A stretch of 64,000 nt of DNA from positions 22,659,001 to 22,723,000 of the forward strand of contig NC_135119.1 in the NCBI RefSeq assembly GCF_050908995.1. Reading direction: 5' to 3'. Under the pieces are notes generated by a model. That model searched no databases. It saw only the letters and a list, made by a program, of their open reading frames with translations, and was not told the origin of the DNA. Below, piece by piece: positions 48,301 through 58,457 of the stretch. This stretch comes from Andrena cerasifolii (taxonomy: Eukaryota; Arthropoda; Insecta; Hymenoptera; Andrenidae). A program made the position numbers and the translations under genes. How positions within the stretch are numbered: the stretch's first letter is position 1; the number at the start of each line of letters is the position of its first letter.

Positions 48301-51300
48301 TGGATTGCTTGTGGCAACATGAATTTTTTATTGTGCGATAAATATTATGTTGAAATATTATCTACAACAGATAAGTTGAGGTGTATAATCGTGTTTAATT
48401 AATTTATTTTCACCGATGGCCCCCACGGCGCTACCGCTAAATTGAGTGCCGGTCACCGGTGACTCCGATTGCATTCGACGTGTTAATTATAATAGTGATT
48501 AGGGAGTGTAGTTTGACGTTAGGGGAAGTTAGTTAATAGTAGTGCGGCGCGACAAACACGTGGTTGGGCACGTTTTCAAGTTACCCCTTACGTAAAGCTC
48601 ACCGAGCACTGGGGGATAAAATTACTTTCCACTGGATTCCTTACTCTTATTGTCTACAGTCGAGGTCGTCATTATCTTGTCTATTGCGTATTTATTTATC
48701 ATTCTTCTGGATTTAACGCCGGTGCTCGCCACAAACCCGCGAGGTGACGGTAATAAAAAACAAGTACTCGTACTGGAGATCCGGATAATCGACAAACTTT
48801 CTGCGTACAAGAATCGACTACCATCGCGATTGCTTCTATCGTACTAATTCTATTCTTTTTTTCTCTAAGTGACCGACGATAGAAAGGTGATTGAACAGTG
48901 TGTTACCTGGATCCAAATGTCGAGGGACGCCTACCGTAGTAACCACTACTTTCGGAGCGGTTGCTGTTCCTCGAAATCGAGCTGCCGCTGCTGAAACACA
49001 CATTAATCGGAGGTTGGTTAATCAATAGCTGTGAAACTGCTTCACTTCTACCACGTAACGAGCAGAACGCGACGTTCTTGTCTTAAGCCAGGGGTATCCA
49101 CCAAACGCCAATTTCTGACCAACGTTTGCGTCGAAGCATTTGCCGAGTGTCTCCATTAAATATACGCTTGCGAGCAGAAACGTATTCGCGAGTATTCGCC
49201 ATCGATCCGTCAATAACGGTGCTTAGTCATTCGTCTCCACTGAACGTGCATAAATAGCGAATTACCTTTGACGTACATGCCTATCGATATTGGTCGAATA
49301 CCGAGCTTTAGAACGTGAGACGCTTTATGTAACCTGTGCAGTTACGCTACGGTCTGACGTTTAACCGACCAGACTACTGTACGCGCTTAGGCGCCGCGTC
49401 TGACTTCGAACGTCCGTTGCTACTGAACGCGTTTTGGAGTCGAATAGACCAGCACTGAAGTTTCTCGCCTGTTACAAGATTTCGAGAACGCTAATGCGTT
49501 ATCATCGATGCTTCTCGTTCAATTCAACGTTTCTTGAACCCTTTAAGCGTAGAGGACAAATATATCCGCGATATAAATAGTTTATACAAGCAAGTAATTA
49601 AAATGCAAGATAATAGCTGCTTACAGAAATAGACTTCTGCCATTGAAACGGAAGGACAAGCACGATGTTTATGTGCATAGTAATATTCGCGATGCTAAAA
49701 GGGAGATAATGAAAGCTAACACAGGTGCTACGAAAGGAAAGCCATAAGTTTGCATTGTGCTGTATTAAAAGATTGCGATATGAATGAGAGAAAAGCCATT
49801 AGAAAAGATGCTAATAATATTGAGAAATCGGCAGTAGCAATCTTAGGAAGAATAATCCCTCTATTATACAGCTGTGCGTAAACGATTTCCAAGAAATCTC
49901 TCTTCCTGCATCGTTAATGCACCGAGGACCGAGCGAAGACGTCACTTGCAAAACCTCGTCCCCGCAAGACTTACGGAGCTTCGATACCGGAGACAAAATA
50001 ATGAGAAATCTTTGAAAAGTGTTTTAATCTAATGTTCAAAGTGTAGTCCGCACTGTGTCAAAATTTCAGGTCGATTGACCGCACGGTTTTTGAAAAGATT
50101 GAAATCAAAGTTGCGCTCTTATACACAGACTCTTATGGGAGAAGCGATAAAATTTCTATATAATGTTACACAGAGTCCTCAAAAATAGTGAGAAAGTCCT
50201 AAAAAATGTTGCAATGTGAAGCTTAAGTATTCCTATGAAATTCTAAAAAAGAAAATCGGATATGAACCGTACGGTTTACTAGATAATTGAATAAATTTAG
50301 ACAGCAATGTGCTCCTATTTTTGGAACTGCCAGAAGGGACTGTTTGAAACGCGGCAACGCTGTACGCCGGGTAGTCATCTGTACAATGTATACTTGTACA
50401 AAGGATACAGTAAAAATTGGTAAAAACACTACCAAGCTGTAACAATGTATTTAGTAATTTGTTGCGAACCAGTGCGAACGCCCAAAAATACGCCACAATA
50501 AGTGTGAGATGGAAAGAGAAAAAAAGATGGACGCAAAGCGACGTTGCCGCATTTCACGCTACTTTTAATGAAAATATAGTGTTTCTAGCTGCATTAAACA
50601 TACTTTTTGTTTAATTGAATTCCAAAACAAACAGCGTAGTAATAATTGTATTAGGAATAGACATGTAATTAACATTTTTGTCTACAAAATTTTTTTAATC
50701 TAAAATTGGTATCGGTGCAGAGCTCCCATGTATAAGCATAGGCTGACCCCTCTCGCCGTCTGTCCCGCAAGTGAGGTATCGAACCTCCTTAAGCTTTCCG
50801 TTAAACGTGCTTGGCATCCACGTGGTAGTGCTCGCATCAGCTGTAACGGAAATAGTCCTTGAACGGAAGAAGCTTGAGCTTCTGCAGAAACTCTGCTCCA
50901 AAGTCCTGAAGTTTGCTCCAAGAATTCCATGCCCCCTTTCTAACTTCGCTGACGCAGAGCTTTAAAAGTTCTGAAAGTGGCGTTCTCAACTCATAACAAA
51001 CTCTACCCTATGGATATTCATCCTGTAATTCTACGTTCTCCATCCTTTCAATTATCACGAGCTCTAGAACGTAGCATCCGAAGAAAATGAAAGACTCGCT
51101 GTTCGAGCGGAGTATCGTGCGCATCCCTCGATCTAAGATCTAGCCGGCACCGTCTCGGTGACTAGGCATGCACATACATCCTGCGGTTCTGTCCGCGTCG
51201 CTGGTTCCGGCTAGCATAGAGATCTAGGAGCAATTGCAAAAGTGTTGCATATCTCGAACGGCATGAACGGCCTCGGCCCATTGGCCGATTAAACCCGTCG

Positions 51301-54300
51301 CCGAGAATGCCACGCGATTCGCTGACACAAAATCTCTGGAACCAGTTGTGGAACGGGGAGGGAAAAAACGGCCCGAGCACATGTTCGGCAAACGTGACCA
51401 ACGCGCTAGATCGGCCCTTACGACCGGGGTCTTTCTGGCCTTTCACTGTCCTCATTATTTGCCAGGGAACGAGCACGGGGCTCCTACATTTGTTGCACCT
51501 CGTTTAGTAGGAAAAATTATTGCATAAGGTCTGCTTCACGCTCGTGGCCCCGTGACTAGAACCGTCGAACGGGACCGTGGTCCGGCTATCGATTCTCTTC
51601 GACGCTCTGCTCCCAGCGATTCCAAGGAAACTTCGCATCAACATTAATTAACGAACGTTAGCAGGTGTTTTATTACTTTTATCGTTGCAGAAGAGAGATG
51701 GACTCCAGTTTAGATTTCCATTGTGCGCGTATGCGTGCACTTATTTGAAGATTTCTTTATATTATCGTGGCCACAGAATGTATTATAAGAGTGAATAGTA
51801 ATTATTTAATTGACCGACATTTGAAAGCAATTATGTATAATCGAGTTAATCATTCGTAAGTGCCATGGATGTTTGTCGCAATTTGTCAGTATACTTATGG
51901 AAATTCTGTGTTTACGATCGTCTAGAACGTGATTCATTATATCGAGCAATCAAAACGTGATAAACGTGTGAACTTTCTTCCAGCGGGACATCACGTTTCA
52001 CTCTTTACCCAGCATCCGTGGCGTACGCGATTTGGTTCGAACAACAACACGTGAGAATTCAGAATCTGTATGTCTATAATTACCGACATGTGTCAATTGT
52101 CCGCGTAAAATCCAGCCAGGTCGCCCACGAGGCCCGGAGTAATTACAAAGCGTCGCTATTATCCGTTGCATTGGCAATATTAATTAAGGAGACGACTCGA
52201 AGCACGACGTATATAACGAGGCGTATTCAAACGATAGTTCGAATTCGAACTCGCAGTTTTTGAAGTTCTACGTTCTAAGAAATAAATTCTCCGGTTTCTG
52301 CGCTCTTAGCTAATAGCAGCGATTACGTGTCCGAGGTACGGGAAGCATTTCAATCAAGCACTCCCGACAACTCGGTAATCGGTAATCTCACATACACACG
52401 TCTCCCATTCGTTCGACCTGTTTCCACCGGGTTTCGCAAGCCAGGGTATGCCTAGGTGTATCAAATACGAACGTGGAAATGCAACCGGCATACTTCGTCG
52501 AGAAACTAGTTAGCCTTAACCGAAGTGTTCGAGTTTCTATCCTTCTCGCTCGCCGCGCTTTCCGTCCACCTCTCACCTACATCATTAACAAAGCGTGTCA
52601 ATGCCAAGTATCCTGCACCATTGCACGCCAAAGAGCCGCTGGATACCCTAACGTTGTGCAAACCCTCGGTATCGTCTCGTTCGCGAAGTGCTACGACGAT
52701 TCGACTCCCCCGGTGGATGCGCTATGTGCAATGTGCATCCACGGGGCGCTTCGCGACTGGCGCCAACGGTAATCTAGATCTGAAGCAGTGGCGGTTTAAA
52801 GGCCCAGGTGGCAAACGTTCTGGGGGGCCTATTTTTCGGGAAAATCAAGAGGTAGTTTACTAAAAACAGGCTAAATGTAGTAATACAGAAAAAAATATAC
52901 CTGGTTGGATAAAATCGTAATTTCTCTTTTGAAGATGGGACCCTAGGGGGCCTTCTGGGGAGGGGCCTATTTTCCGGGGAAATGGAGAGGTAGTTTACTG
53001 TAAAACGAGCTCAATGTAGTAGTACGGAAAATATATATTTTAAAAGAAGTATTTTATAGTGTTTGGATAAAATAATAATTTTTCTTTTTAAGCTGAGATC
53101 GAGATTTGAGCAGATTCGTTTTTGGCTGCTGGCTTTCGAATATCAGGGGGAAAGGATCTGTAATAGCGCGGAGCGGAAAATTTGAATTTGAATTATCAGT
53201 TGGCCTGGTGCGGGATAGTTGTCTTTTGATTAAGCAAACACAACTGTAAAAAAATTTTGGAATAATATTCATGTCTGCAGGTTCCTTTTTCTCCTAAATA
53301 ATCATATAATTATATAATCATATAATCATATAATCATATAATCATATAATCATATAATCATTTTTAGGAGAAAAAGGAACCTGCAGACATGAATATTTTC
53401 CAACTTTTTTTACAGTTGTGTTTGGTTAATCAAGAGACAACTATCCCGCACCCAGGCCACGCAACTGAAAATTCAAATAAAAATTTTCGCCTATATAGTA
53501 TGATTATATAATCATTTTTAGGAGAAAAAGGAACCTGCAGACATTAATATTTTTCCAAAGTTGTGTCTGGTTAATCAAGAGACAACTATCCCGCACCCAG
53601 GCCAACTAAAACTTCAAATTTAAATATTCGCCTAAATAGTATTGCTCCGCCCTAATCTGCAGGCAATGGGATGGAAATATTGATAAAAGCGCAATTATAC
53701 GATCAACCAATTCTTTTCGCCGTACAATTTTCGGAAACTGGATTTGCCCTCGTGTCTCGAAGCTCGGTTTTCATGTTGCTTCGAGCTTCGAATGTGAGTA
53801 GGTAATAGAACTATAGGCAGTGCCTACTTTCCCGGTGAAGCTTGAAAAGGAAAAGTTTGCCAGCGGCATAGATAGCTCAATCAGCTACCATTGTCCTCTA
53901 AATAGAAGTTCATCAAGTTTGAACCCTAATCTGTCCATATAGACAGAAGGTAATTGCTCAATAAAAGGTGAAAGAAAGCAAATATGCTAGCGAGATCTTT
54001 TAAACATTTAAAGATGCAACTGTGACGAAAGATTTGAAACCTCTCGCATGGTGCCGGGTCGCGCTAAAAGTTGCAAAACTTCTAGTAGCGTTTTGAAACG
54101 CGCAGCGGTTTCCATCGTGCGAAATGATTTATGTCGATTTTTACTGCCGATTATCGCCCGTGCGTAGATTTCGTAAACGTTCCGTTTAAAAACTGACCAA
54201 TTAACTTTCAAACCTTTACTCGCTGGGGATTAAGTAATTAGAATCCTGCAAATAAGAGGCAGAGTTGAGTATGTGCAAGCGATTCTAAAAATAAAACAGA

Positions 54301-55596
54301 CAGTAACATTGGCTATTAATTAGTTAAAAATTAATGGAAACATTGCATCTCAACTAACAAGGGAACATCCCGGACCCGAAAATCCAAAAAATTCTGAAAC
54401 TTTGTGAATATGTAGGGAATTTCCTCCTGATTACAACAGAATTTTTGTTTGCTGCCCAAATTCACTCTAAGGGGGTGTAACTGACCCCTGAAAATCCGGT
54501 TATTTTCCGATTTTGTGTTATAACTCATGAAATATAAAATAATTTTTTACCAAATGGTAGATCTAATTAAAAGAAGTAACTTTTGTCTTAAAACTTTTTT
54601 TCTATCTCTTACAATTCGCGAGTTATAACATAAAATCAGAAAATAGCCGAATTTTTAGGGGTTAATTTCACCTCCTTCGAGTGAATTTGGGCAGCAAACA
54701 AAAATTGCGTTGTAATCAGGAAGAAATCCCCTACGTATTCACAAAGTTTCAGAATTTTTTGAATTTTCGGGTTCGGGATCTTCCGTTGTAAGTAGGGCCG
54801 AGATGTTCTTCTTGTGTTCGTTTCAGAATTATTAAACAGTAGCGCAATTAGCACTCGCAATGTTCCTCAACTCCGCCTACACTGCAACAGCAGTCGTTAA
54901 TGCATGACTTAACATAAATGCTCCATTAAATGCTTGTATTATAGAAAGCTCGTGATTAGCGTAACTGAATAAGAACGCATTAACGTTTTTCTCGACGGGC
55001 TGTAACGGTCAACTTATAGATTTTTGTGGTTACCTCTGCGCTCTATCAATGTCGATCAACTTTGCACCGTGTGTGATGTTCCTTTCTCTCTATTTTTAAC
55101 AGCGACACGCTATATATACATTCATTTGCTTAAATGCCATATAAAGCAGAGATGTGTATGGCTACTTGAAGACGCAGTGCAATGTGTAAAACTTTTTACT
55201 CGAGGATAATCGAGGACACGCAATCGATACTCTGGAACAGCTTCGTTCCACACTGATCTCTTCAGTAATCGTATTTATCGTAGTTATCACATATAATAGA
55301 CACGGATGAGTTAGATAGCGTAAGGAAGATAGATATACAGCGTTATTTACGATACACAGAGTATACGATGCAAATCTTATCGATCAAGATCAAGGTTGCG
55401 CGAAGTTTGTAATTTGATAGTGGAAGTGTCCATTTCAGTTAGCTGCCAGCGTCTTTACGACGTGCCTTGAATTGATATAAGAAACAACAGAGGAAAATCA
55501 GTTCGATACGCACCTCCGCTGCGACTGACTATTGCTGCAGGTATTAGAATATCCGGAATCCGACACTTTGGCATTCTCGGTGGACACCTCCTCCAT
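30323..55596 (-). CDS. per: PERIOD, circadian clock repressor
   Basis: PERIOD is the PAS-domain repressor of CLOCK:CYCLE. Fifteen coding exons were placed: 55514-55596, 48907-48990, 43687-43939 (or ending 43764), 38908-39106, 38228-38449, 36768-36952, 36283-36567, 35498-35644, 32840-33062, 32089-32746, 31844-32004, 31518-31762, 31188-31406, 30801-31115 and 30323-30436. Together they give about 1130 residues. The N terminus has KVSDSGYSNTCSNSQSQR, the conserved phospho-degron region, and a basic nuclear-localisation stretch SKRKDKKKKSK near residue 65. PAS-A begins at about residue 141 (ISMHDGLVLCTTPS, WIGRSFIDYVH). PAS-B follows in the sixth and seventh exons (SHVDPDVVQYFGYLP, FYHPEDLPFIKDIYE, FLETEWSSFINPW). 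Then come MSKRC-like CKDLASFME and SPHHEYYDSKSSTETPPSYN. The tail HRRRMVKYGKLVMIHEENAP is the cryptochrome-binding type absent from Drosophila PER. The first three introns are 4.5-6.5 kb and rich in mobile elements. Confidence 0.95.
35135..35347 (+). other. Small basic open frame antisense in a period intron
   Basis: A 70-codon frame rich in Lys and Arg (QKKRRARRGFDKHRKKNEF) lies on the plus strand within the intron between period exons ending at 35498 and starting at 33062. A good acceptor-like sequence, CTTTTCACTAG, ends 8 bases before the ATG. It resembles no family I know and may be a chance frame. Confidence 0.2.
36582..36592. repeat. Short (TA)n run beside a period splice acceptor
   Basis: A run of alternating T and A lies about 15 bases upstream (in gene orientation) of the acceptor of the exon starting at 36567. 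It replaces much of the usual polypyrimidine tract. Confidence 0.5.
37052..37202. mobile_element. MITE with TTAA target duplication in a period intron
   Basis: A 151-bp element begins AGGCTCCCCCAAACCAACGC and ends with the inverted copy (GCGTCGGTTTGGGGGAGCCT). The inverted arms are about 45 bp and GC-rich. Both sides carry TTAA (37048-37051 and 37203-37206), the target of piggyBac-type transposases. No coding sequence is present. It lies between the period exons at 38228 and 36952. Confidence 0.8.
39900..40765. mobile_element. Possible transposon remnant in period intron 3
   Basis: This stretch has a composition unlike the flanking AT-rich intron, and several overlapping frames on both strands (for example a minus-strand acidic peptide containing LLDVVQEEIATVELVDATDP around 40111-40310) hint at a decayed coding element. 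I could not match it to a known transposase or polyprotein. It abuts the inverted repeat described next. Confidence 0.3.
40766..41862. mobile_element. Large inverted repeat with nested insertion in period intron 3
   Basis: The right arm (41719-41862) is the reverse complement of the left arm, which is split into 40766-40815 (TACGAGCTATAGTGACTTAG) and 41393-41490 (CTACCTCTTGCAGGACTGTG). Within the left arm, about 577 bp of AT-rich sequence with repeated AAACCGG/CCGGTTT motifs interrupts a sequence that is continuous in the right arm. The insertion therefore came after the repeat pair formed. Family unknown. Confidence 0.75.
44139..44162. repeat. (AAT)n microsatellite
   Basis: About eight AAT units in period intron 2, immediately before a foldback element. 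Confidence 0.8.
44178..44617. mobile_element. Foldback MITE copy 1, TA-flanked, in period intron 2
   Basis: A 440-bp element whose two halves are inverted copies of one another, with arms of about 200 bp. It starts CTTACAAGGGAACATCCCGG and ends ACTTCCTTGTTAG, and is flanked by TA on both sides (44176-44177 and 44618-44619), consistent with a Tc1/mariner-type target. A relative of almost identical length lies at 54354-54792. No coding sequence is present. Confidence 0.85.
44731..44991. mobile_element. hAT-type MITE with intact 8-bp target duplication
   Basis: A 261-bp element starts CAGAGACGGGCAAAAATTTT and ends ATGTTTTTCCATCTCTG. The inverted arms extend about 58 bp, including ATTTAAATA and GAATAACGAATAAAAGTTAA. 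It is flanked by perfect 8-bp repeats TAGTAGAG (44723-44730 and 44992-44999). The CAGAGA end and 8-bp duplication are the hAT hallmarks. No transposase is present. Confidence 0.9.
45967..46282. mobile_element. MITE with TTA duplication in period intron 2
   Basis: A 316-bp element starts CACAGTTCGACAAAATTTGA and ends GGCTGTCGAACTGTG. A further inverted pair GGACTTGTAACATTCAATA follows inside each end. TTA flanks it at 45964-45966 and 46283-46285, which fits the 3-bp target of PIF/Harbinger elements. No coding sequence is present. Confidence 0.8.
46930..47300. promoter_or_regulatory. CpG-rich island with E-box inside period intron 2
   Basis: A CG-dense block (for example GGCGACGGCGATGGCGAC and GTTCGCGCGCGCTTTCTCG) stands out in an AT-rich intron. 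It contains CACGTG at 47039-47044. Such islands often mark promoters or enhancers, so an internal period promoter or control element is possible. No direct evidence of a start site is visible. Confidence 0.35.
47761..48149. mobile_element. TA-flanked MITE in period intron 2
   Basis: A 389-bp element starts AGGTGAATGTCCCAATTTCT and ends AGAAATTGGGACATTCACCT, an inverted repeat of at least 23 bp with no mismatch. TA is present on both sides (47759-47760 and 48150-48151), as expected for Tc1/mariner-type insertion. A degenerate internal copy of the end motif (AATGTCCGTATTTCTGCTCA) lies near 47958. Confidence 0.85.
48557..48574. promoter_or_regulatory. Tandem E-box pair (E1-E2 type) in period intron 2
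   Basis: CACGTG, six bases (GTTGGG), then CACGTT. On the gene strand this reads AACGTG-N6-CACGTG. It lies about 330 bp beyond the second coding exon. A canonical E-box and an E-box-like partner with 6 or 7 bases between them is the known CLOCK:CYCLE/BMAL1 circadian element. Binding is inferred, not shown. Confidence 0.55.
52785..53060. mobile_element. hAT-like fragment with internal direct duplication
   Basis: The segment starts AGCAGTGGCGGTTTAAAGGC, resembling the CAGTGGCG ends of hAT transposons. Two related units follow, sharing GGGGCCTATTTT, GAGGTAGTTTACT, a TAAATGTAGTA-like or TCAATGTAGTA-like stretch and TTGGATAAAAT. No right end or target duplication was identified, so it is a decayed fragment. 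Confidence 0.5.
53170..53640. repeat. Long palindrome with microsatellite core and a third arm copy
   Basis: An arm of about 110 bp ending CTGCAGGTTCCTTTTTCTCC (left, to about 53295) is mirrored at about 53362-53490 (GGAGAAAAAGGAACCTGCAG onward). The centre is a run of ATCATATA units (about 53299-53364). A third copy, in the same direction as the right arm, follows at about 53508-53640. Shared internal landmarks are GGGATAGTTGTC and its complement GACAACTATCCCGCACCC. This is a foldback structure in period intron 1. Confidence 0.9.
54354..54792. mobile_element. Foldback MITE copy 2 in period intron 1
   Basis: A 439-bp copy of the element at 44178-44617, starting CTAACAAGGGAACATCCCGG and ending GGGATCTTCCGTTGTAAG. 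The arms are about 200 bp and inverted. TA follows the right end, but AA precedes the left end, so one side of the target may have mutated. Arms contain AGTGAATTTGGGCAGCAAAC and its complement. Confidence 0.85.
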
Positions 55597-56200
55597 TGTT
55601 CTCGTCCTGGGGCAAGCGTTCCTTTCAGACGATATCCGGTAAGCACACAACACTGCTGCTAAATCAAATGAACTCGATGTTCACGCGTCATTGTTAGTTC
55701 TTTTGGTATATAAAGTGGCTGAGAACCGATGGAAGGAAAAGGGCGCGAAGGATGAAACTGTCCGCAGTGTCACGCGCAAAAGATAAAAGTTCTTAATTGT
55801 ATAGTGTTCACCATTTAACGACTGAGGATTTAAAGTGTGACGCACCCACTTGGTTAATTTCGTTTTAGTGTCGTTAAATTAATTTGAAAGAACAGAGACG
55901 ACTGCTTTCGCTATATCGCCTGGTGGCTTGCAGCGCGTATGTAAACACTATGGTGCGTTCCAGGCGGTGATATCTGTGGAGACTGACACCACACAGTGCA
56001 TCGCATATCATTCGCGCGGAGAGACCAGCAGCGACTGTTTCGCATCACGCAGCACGTTTGGTAACACGTGAGCCGCTACCCCTTCCACTCCTCCGTTAAC
56101 CTATATCGATGCAAAACGTGCCCCACTTAAGCCTCATGACCGACGAACGAGATTAAAATAGTCTCCCCCTCCCCGAAACCTCGTGCACTTGATTTAGCAA
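55597..56200 (-). promoter_or_regulatory. period upstream region
   Basis: This region lies just upstream of the first coding exon. A TATATA-type sequence at about 55709-55716 (CTTTATATACC on the gene strand) lies about 115 bp above the start codon. It is a possible core promoter element if the transcript begins close to the start codon. The circadian E-box pair lies further upstream at 56053-56070. Additional noncoding first exons cannot be excluded. Confidence 0.45.
56053..56070. promoter_or_regulatory. Tandem E-box pair (E1-E2 type) upstream of period
   Basis: On the plus strand: CACGTT, six bases (TGGTAA), then CACGTG. On the gene strand it reads CACGTG-TTACCA-AACGTG. It lies about 460 bp upstream of the period start codon. 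A perfect E-box followed by an E-box-like site at 6-bp spacing is the classical circadian element through which CLOCK:CYCLE drives period. Another AACGTG lies near 56115. Confidence 0.75.
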
Positions 56201-58457
56201 AAAATTTACACTGGCGCGAAAATTCTATTTTGCACATGATCATGACACCTACTGGCAAGCGCTTCGACGCATCCTCCGAGGAGGATTTTAGCAGTGCGCG
56301 TGCAATTTACATAGATAGCGGGAAGTTTTCGAAGCATAAACTCAATTCTGTTTGTAAAAATTGTTTTATTGTACACTTTATGAAAATATAAAAGAAATAT
56401 TTGAGAAATAATAAATTATAAGTATTATACACTTAAAAGATGCTGTATAAAAAATAAATACGTTTCAATAAATACAATAATTGTTCTCTAATTAGCGTAA
56501 CATTGTTATCCTAGCAATAAAAAGGAGGTCCAACGTAAAATTGTAATTTATTATTTGTACGCTGTACGTCTGATATACATTTATATCAGAAATATCTTAC
56601 TCTGCTATGTTATCACAGTCATCAGGTACACGTCATTGAATCCTTCTGAGGTAGCCTGAAAGTTAAAAGAAAACGCACGTCAGGTCAGTGAGTTACGAAT
56701 ATGCAACGTAGTACACTCTGTTCAGTGTGGTTTAAAAAAAGAGAAAAAAAAAGAAAAATAAAGAATAAGTGGAAGTCAGTGTGAGGTTTTGAATACTTAA
56801 TGTGTATTTAATATCATCAAACAAGTCAGTTACAGTCTCCTAAAACATCATTGCGTATGGTCATTGAGTAGAACAGTCTAACACACGTACAAAAGTGTCC
56901 ATCATAAAAGGTTCATGTTGTGCGTCAATCATTAGTGTTTGACGAAGTTGTGATCATGGACGTAAGTATTAATTGCCTAAGAAAACGTACTTTTCTTGAC
57001 AAGATCCGATCTATTTGTAAAAAATAACATGGCGATATATTTTATGCAAATATATCTATATTCATGAGCGTATGTGATGTTGAAGTATTTCCAAAACAAG
57101 ATGTACTCGCATTCTTTAAAAAATTTAGTACCGTGTTTACTCTTCATTTTAGTTTCTTACAAAAACTGAGTTTACGCCCATGAAAGGGCACGGTAAAATA
57201 TTATAATTATAAAACATAGGTCTGATACCTTTAAAACAATTTATATATAACCCATGATAAAATGTAATAAATGAACTATTAAACTTTAATTTCAACGTAA
57301 GCGAATGTAGCTTTAACATGCATAAAACTTTTCCGCCAAGAACGCGCGCTCGACTATATGTTTTTACAAAAATATAAGATCAACTTATATTAACGATTAA
57401 AAAACACGTTTGCGAATCGTTAAAAAATAAAAATGCTTTAGAGAATGTATCTTGTTTTGGAACGAATTCTATGAGATTTATTATTATCGCGACTCGGTAT
57501 CGCGAAAATATTCCTTGAGATATATACAAGAAATAAATTAGTTTACGTTTTCTTCCATACACAGTATAGCTAATAAAGGAATAGTACAGAACTATTAAAT
57601 ATAAATTATAAACGAAACTTGGTTTTACTAACTCTAAAGCACAGGTAGTGTTTTAAAGCCTGCGCGAATAGTTAAAATTAACATCATAATCAATAATAAT
57701 TTCTATTCCTGTTTCACAAACAAGAGTAGAGGATCTTAAGGAACGATATCAGCGTCCGTTTCCTTAAATCACTTCGCTTCTCTAAATCTACAGAAGACTC
57801 ATTCCTTTTCAGGCATTTCACTGGAAAAACGTTCATCCAAATTTGATTTCGCTATAAAACTGTACGAGCTTAGAAATCCTCTTATGTCTGTCTAGTGCTT
57901 GTAGAACATTATCGTAATAACAATAAACGCCTCAAACGAGTTGCATCATCGTGCAACTTCTTTTTGTTAAAGAAAGACATTTTAAGACCTAACTAATTCC
58001 GCGTGCTCTATCTACTCGTAAATTGAATCTTTAAGATCACTTTTCGCACAGGCCTCTTAAAATAATCAAAACCAGGAAGTCAGGTGTATGTGTAACGATA
58101 TGTAAGGATAAAGTAAAGTATCGTTAAAGTTTCAGTAACGTTGAAATCGCGAACGTAAGCGATAGTTAAAAGTAGGTAGTTGGAGTAGTTTCCTTGGATG
58201 CGGGCCCGACGTGGTCAAGTGAGTCTTAAAATTCGTCTCTTTTTATTGCGTGCGTCCAGCTTGTGTATACCAGTCAGTCTGTGAAGACAAATAGAAAAAT
58301 TACATTTTTCTCCTGTTTCCCGAGTAAGGTAATCGTCAGTTACAACGTCAGGGTGTTAATATTTAAATGCTTCTCTCTCTTTCTCTCCTTTCTTTCTCTC
58401 TCTCGCTCTCTGTGTGCCATGTGCTCGACGGTGTACTTACGAGGTATACAAAAAAAT
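56201..58457. other. Rbm45 3' untranslated region and spacer toward period
   Basis: AT-rich sequence without a supported protein gene. Minus-strand AATAAA candidates for Rbm45 occur at 58242-58247 (about 210 bp past the stop) and at 56365-56370 (about 2.1 kb past it). A CT-rich run lies at about 58366-58412. Plus-strand frames over 58263-58603 are antisense shadows of the last Rbm45 exon and its 3' region. Confidence 0.45.

Noticed and set aside
50819..50824. Further CACGTG sites in period introns (also 52048 and 39126) as circadian pairs
   Set aside because: Their nearest E-box-like partners are at other spacings (for example 9 bp near 50819), so they lack the E1-E2 arrangement.
52028..52045. 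tRNA-like TTCGAAC segment
   Set aside because: No matching A box, anticodon arm or acceptor stem surrounds it; no tRNA gene was found in the window.
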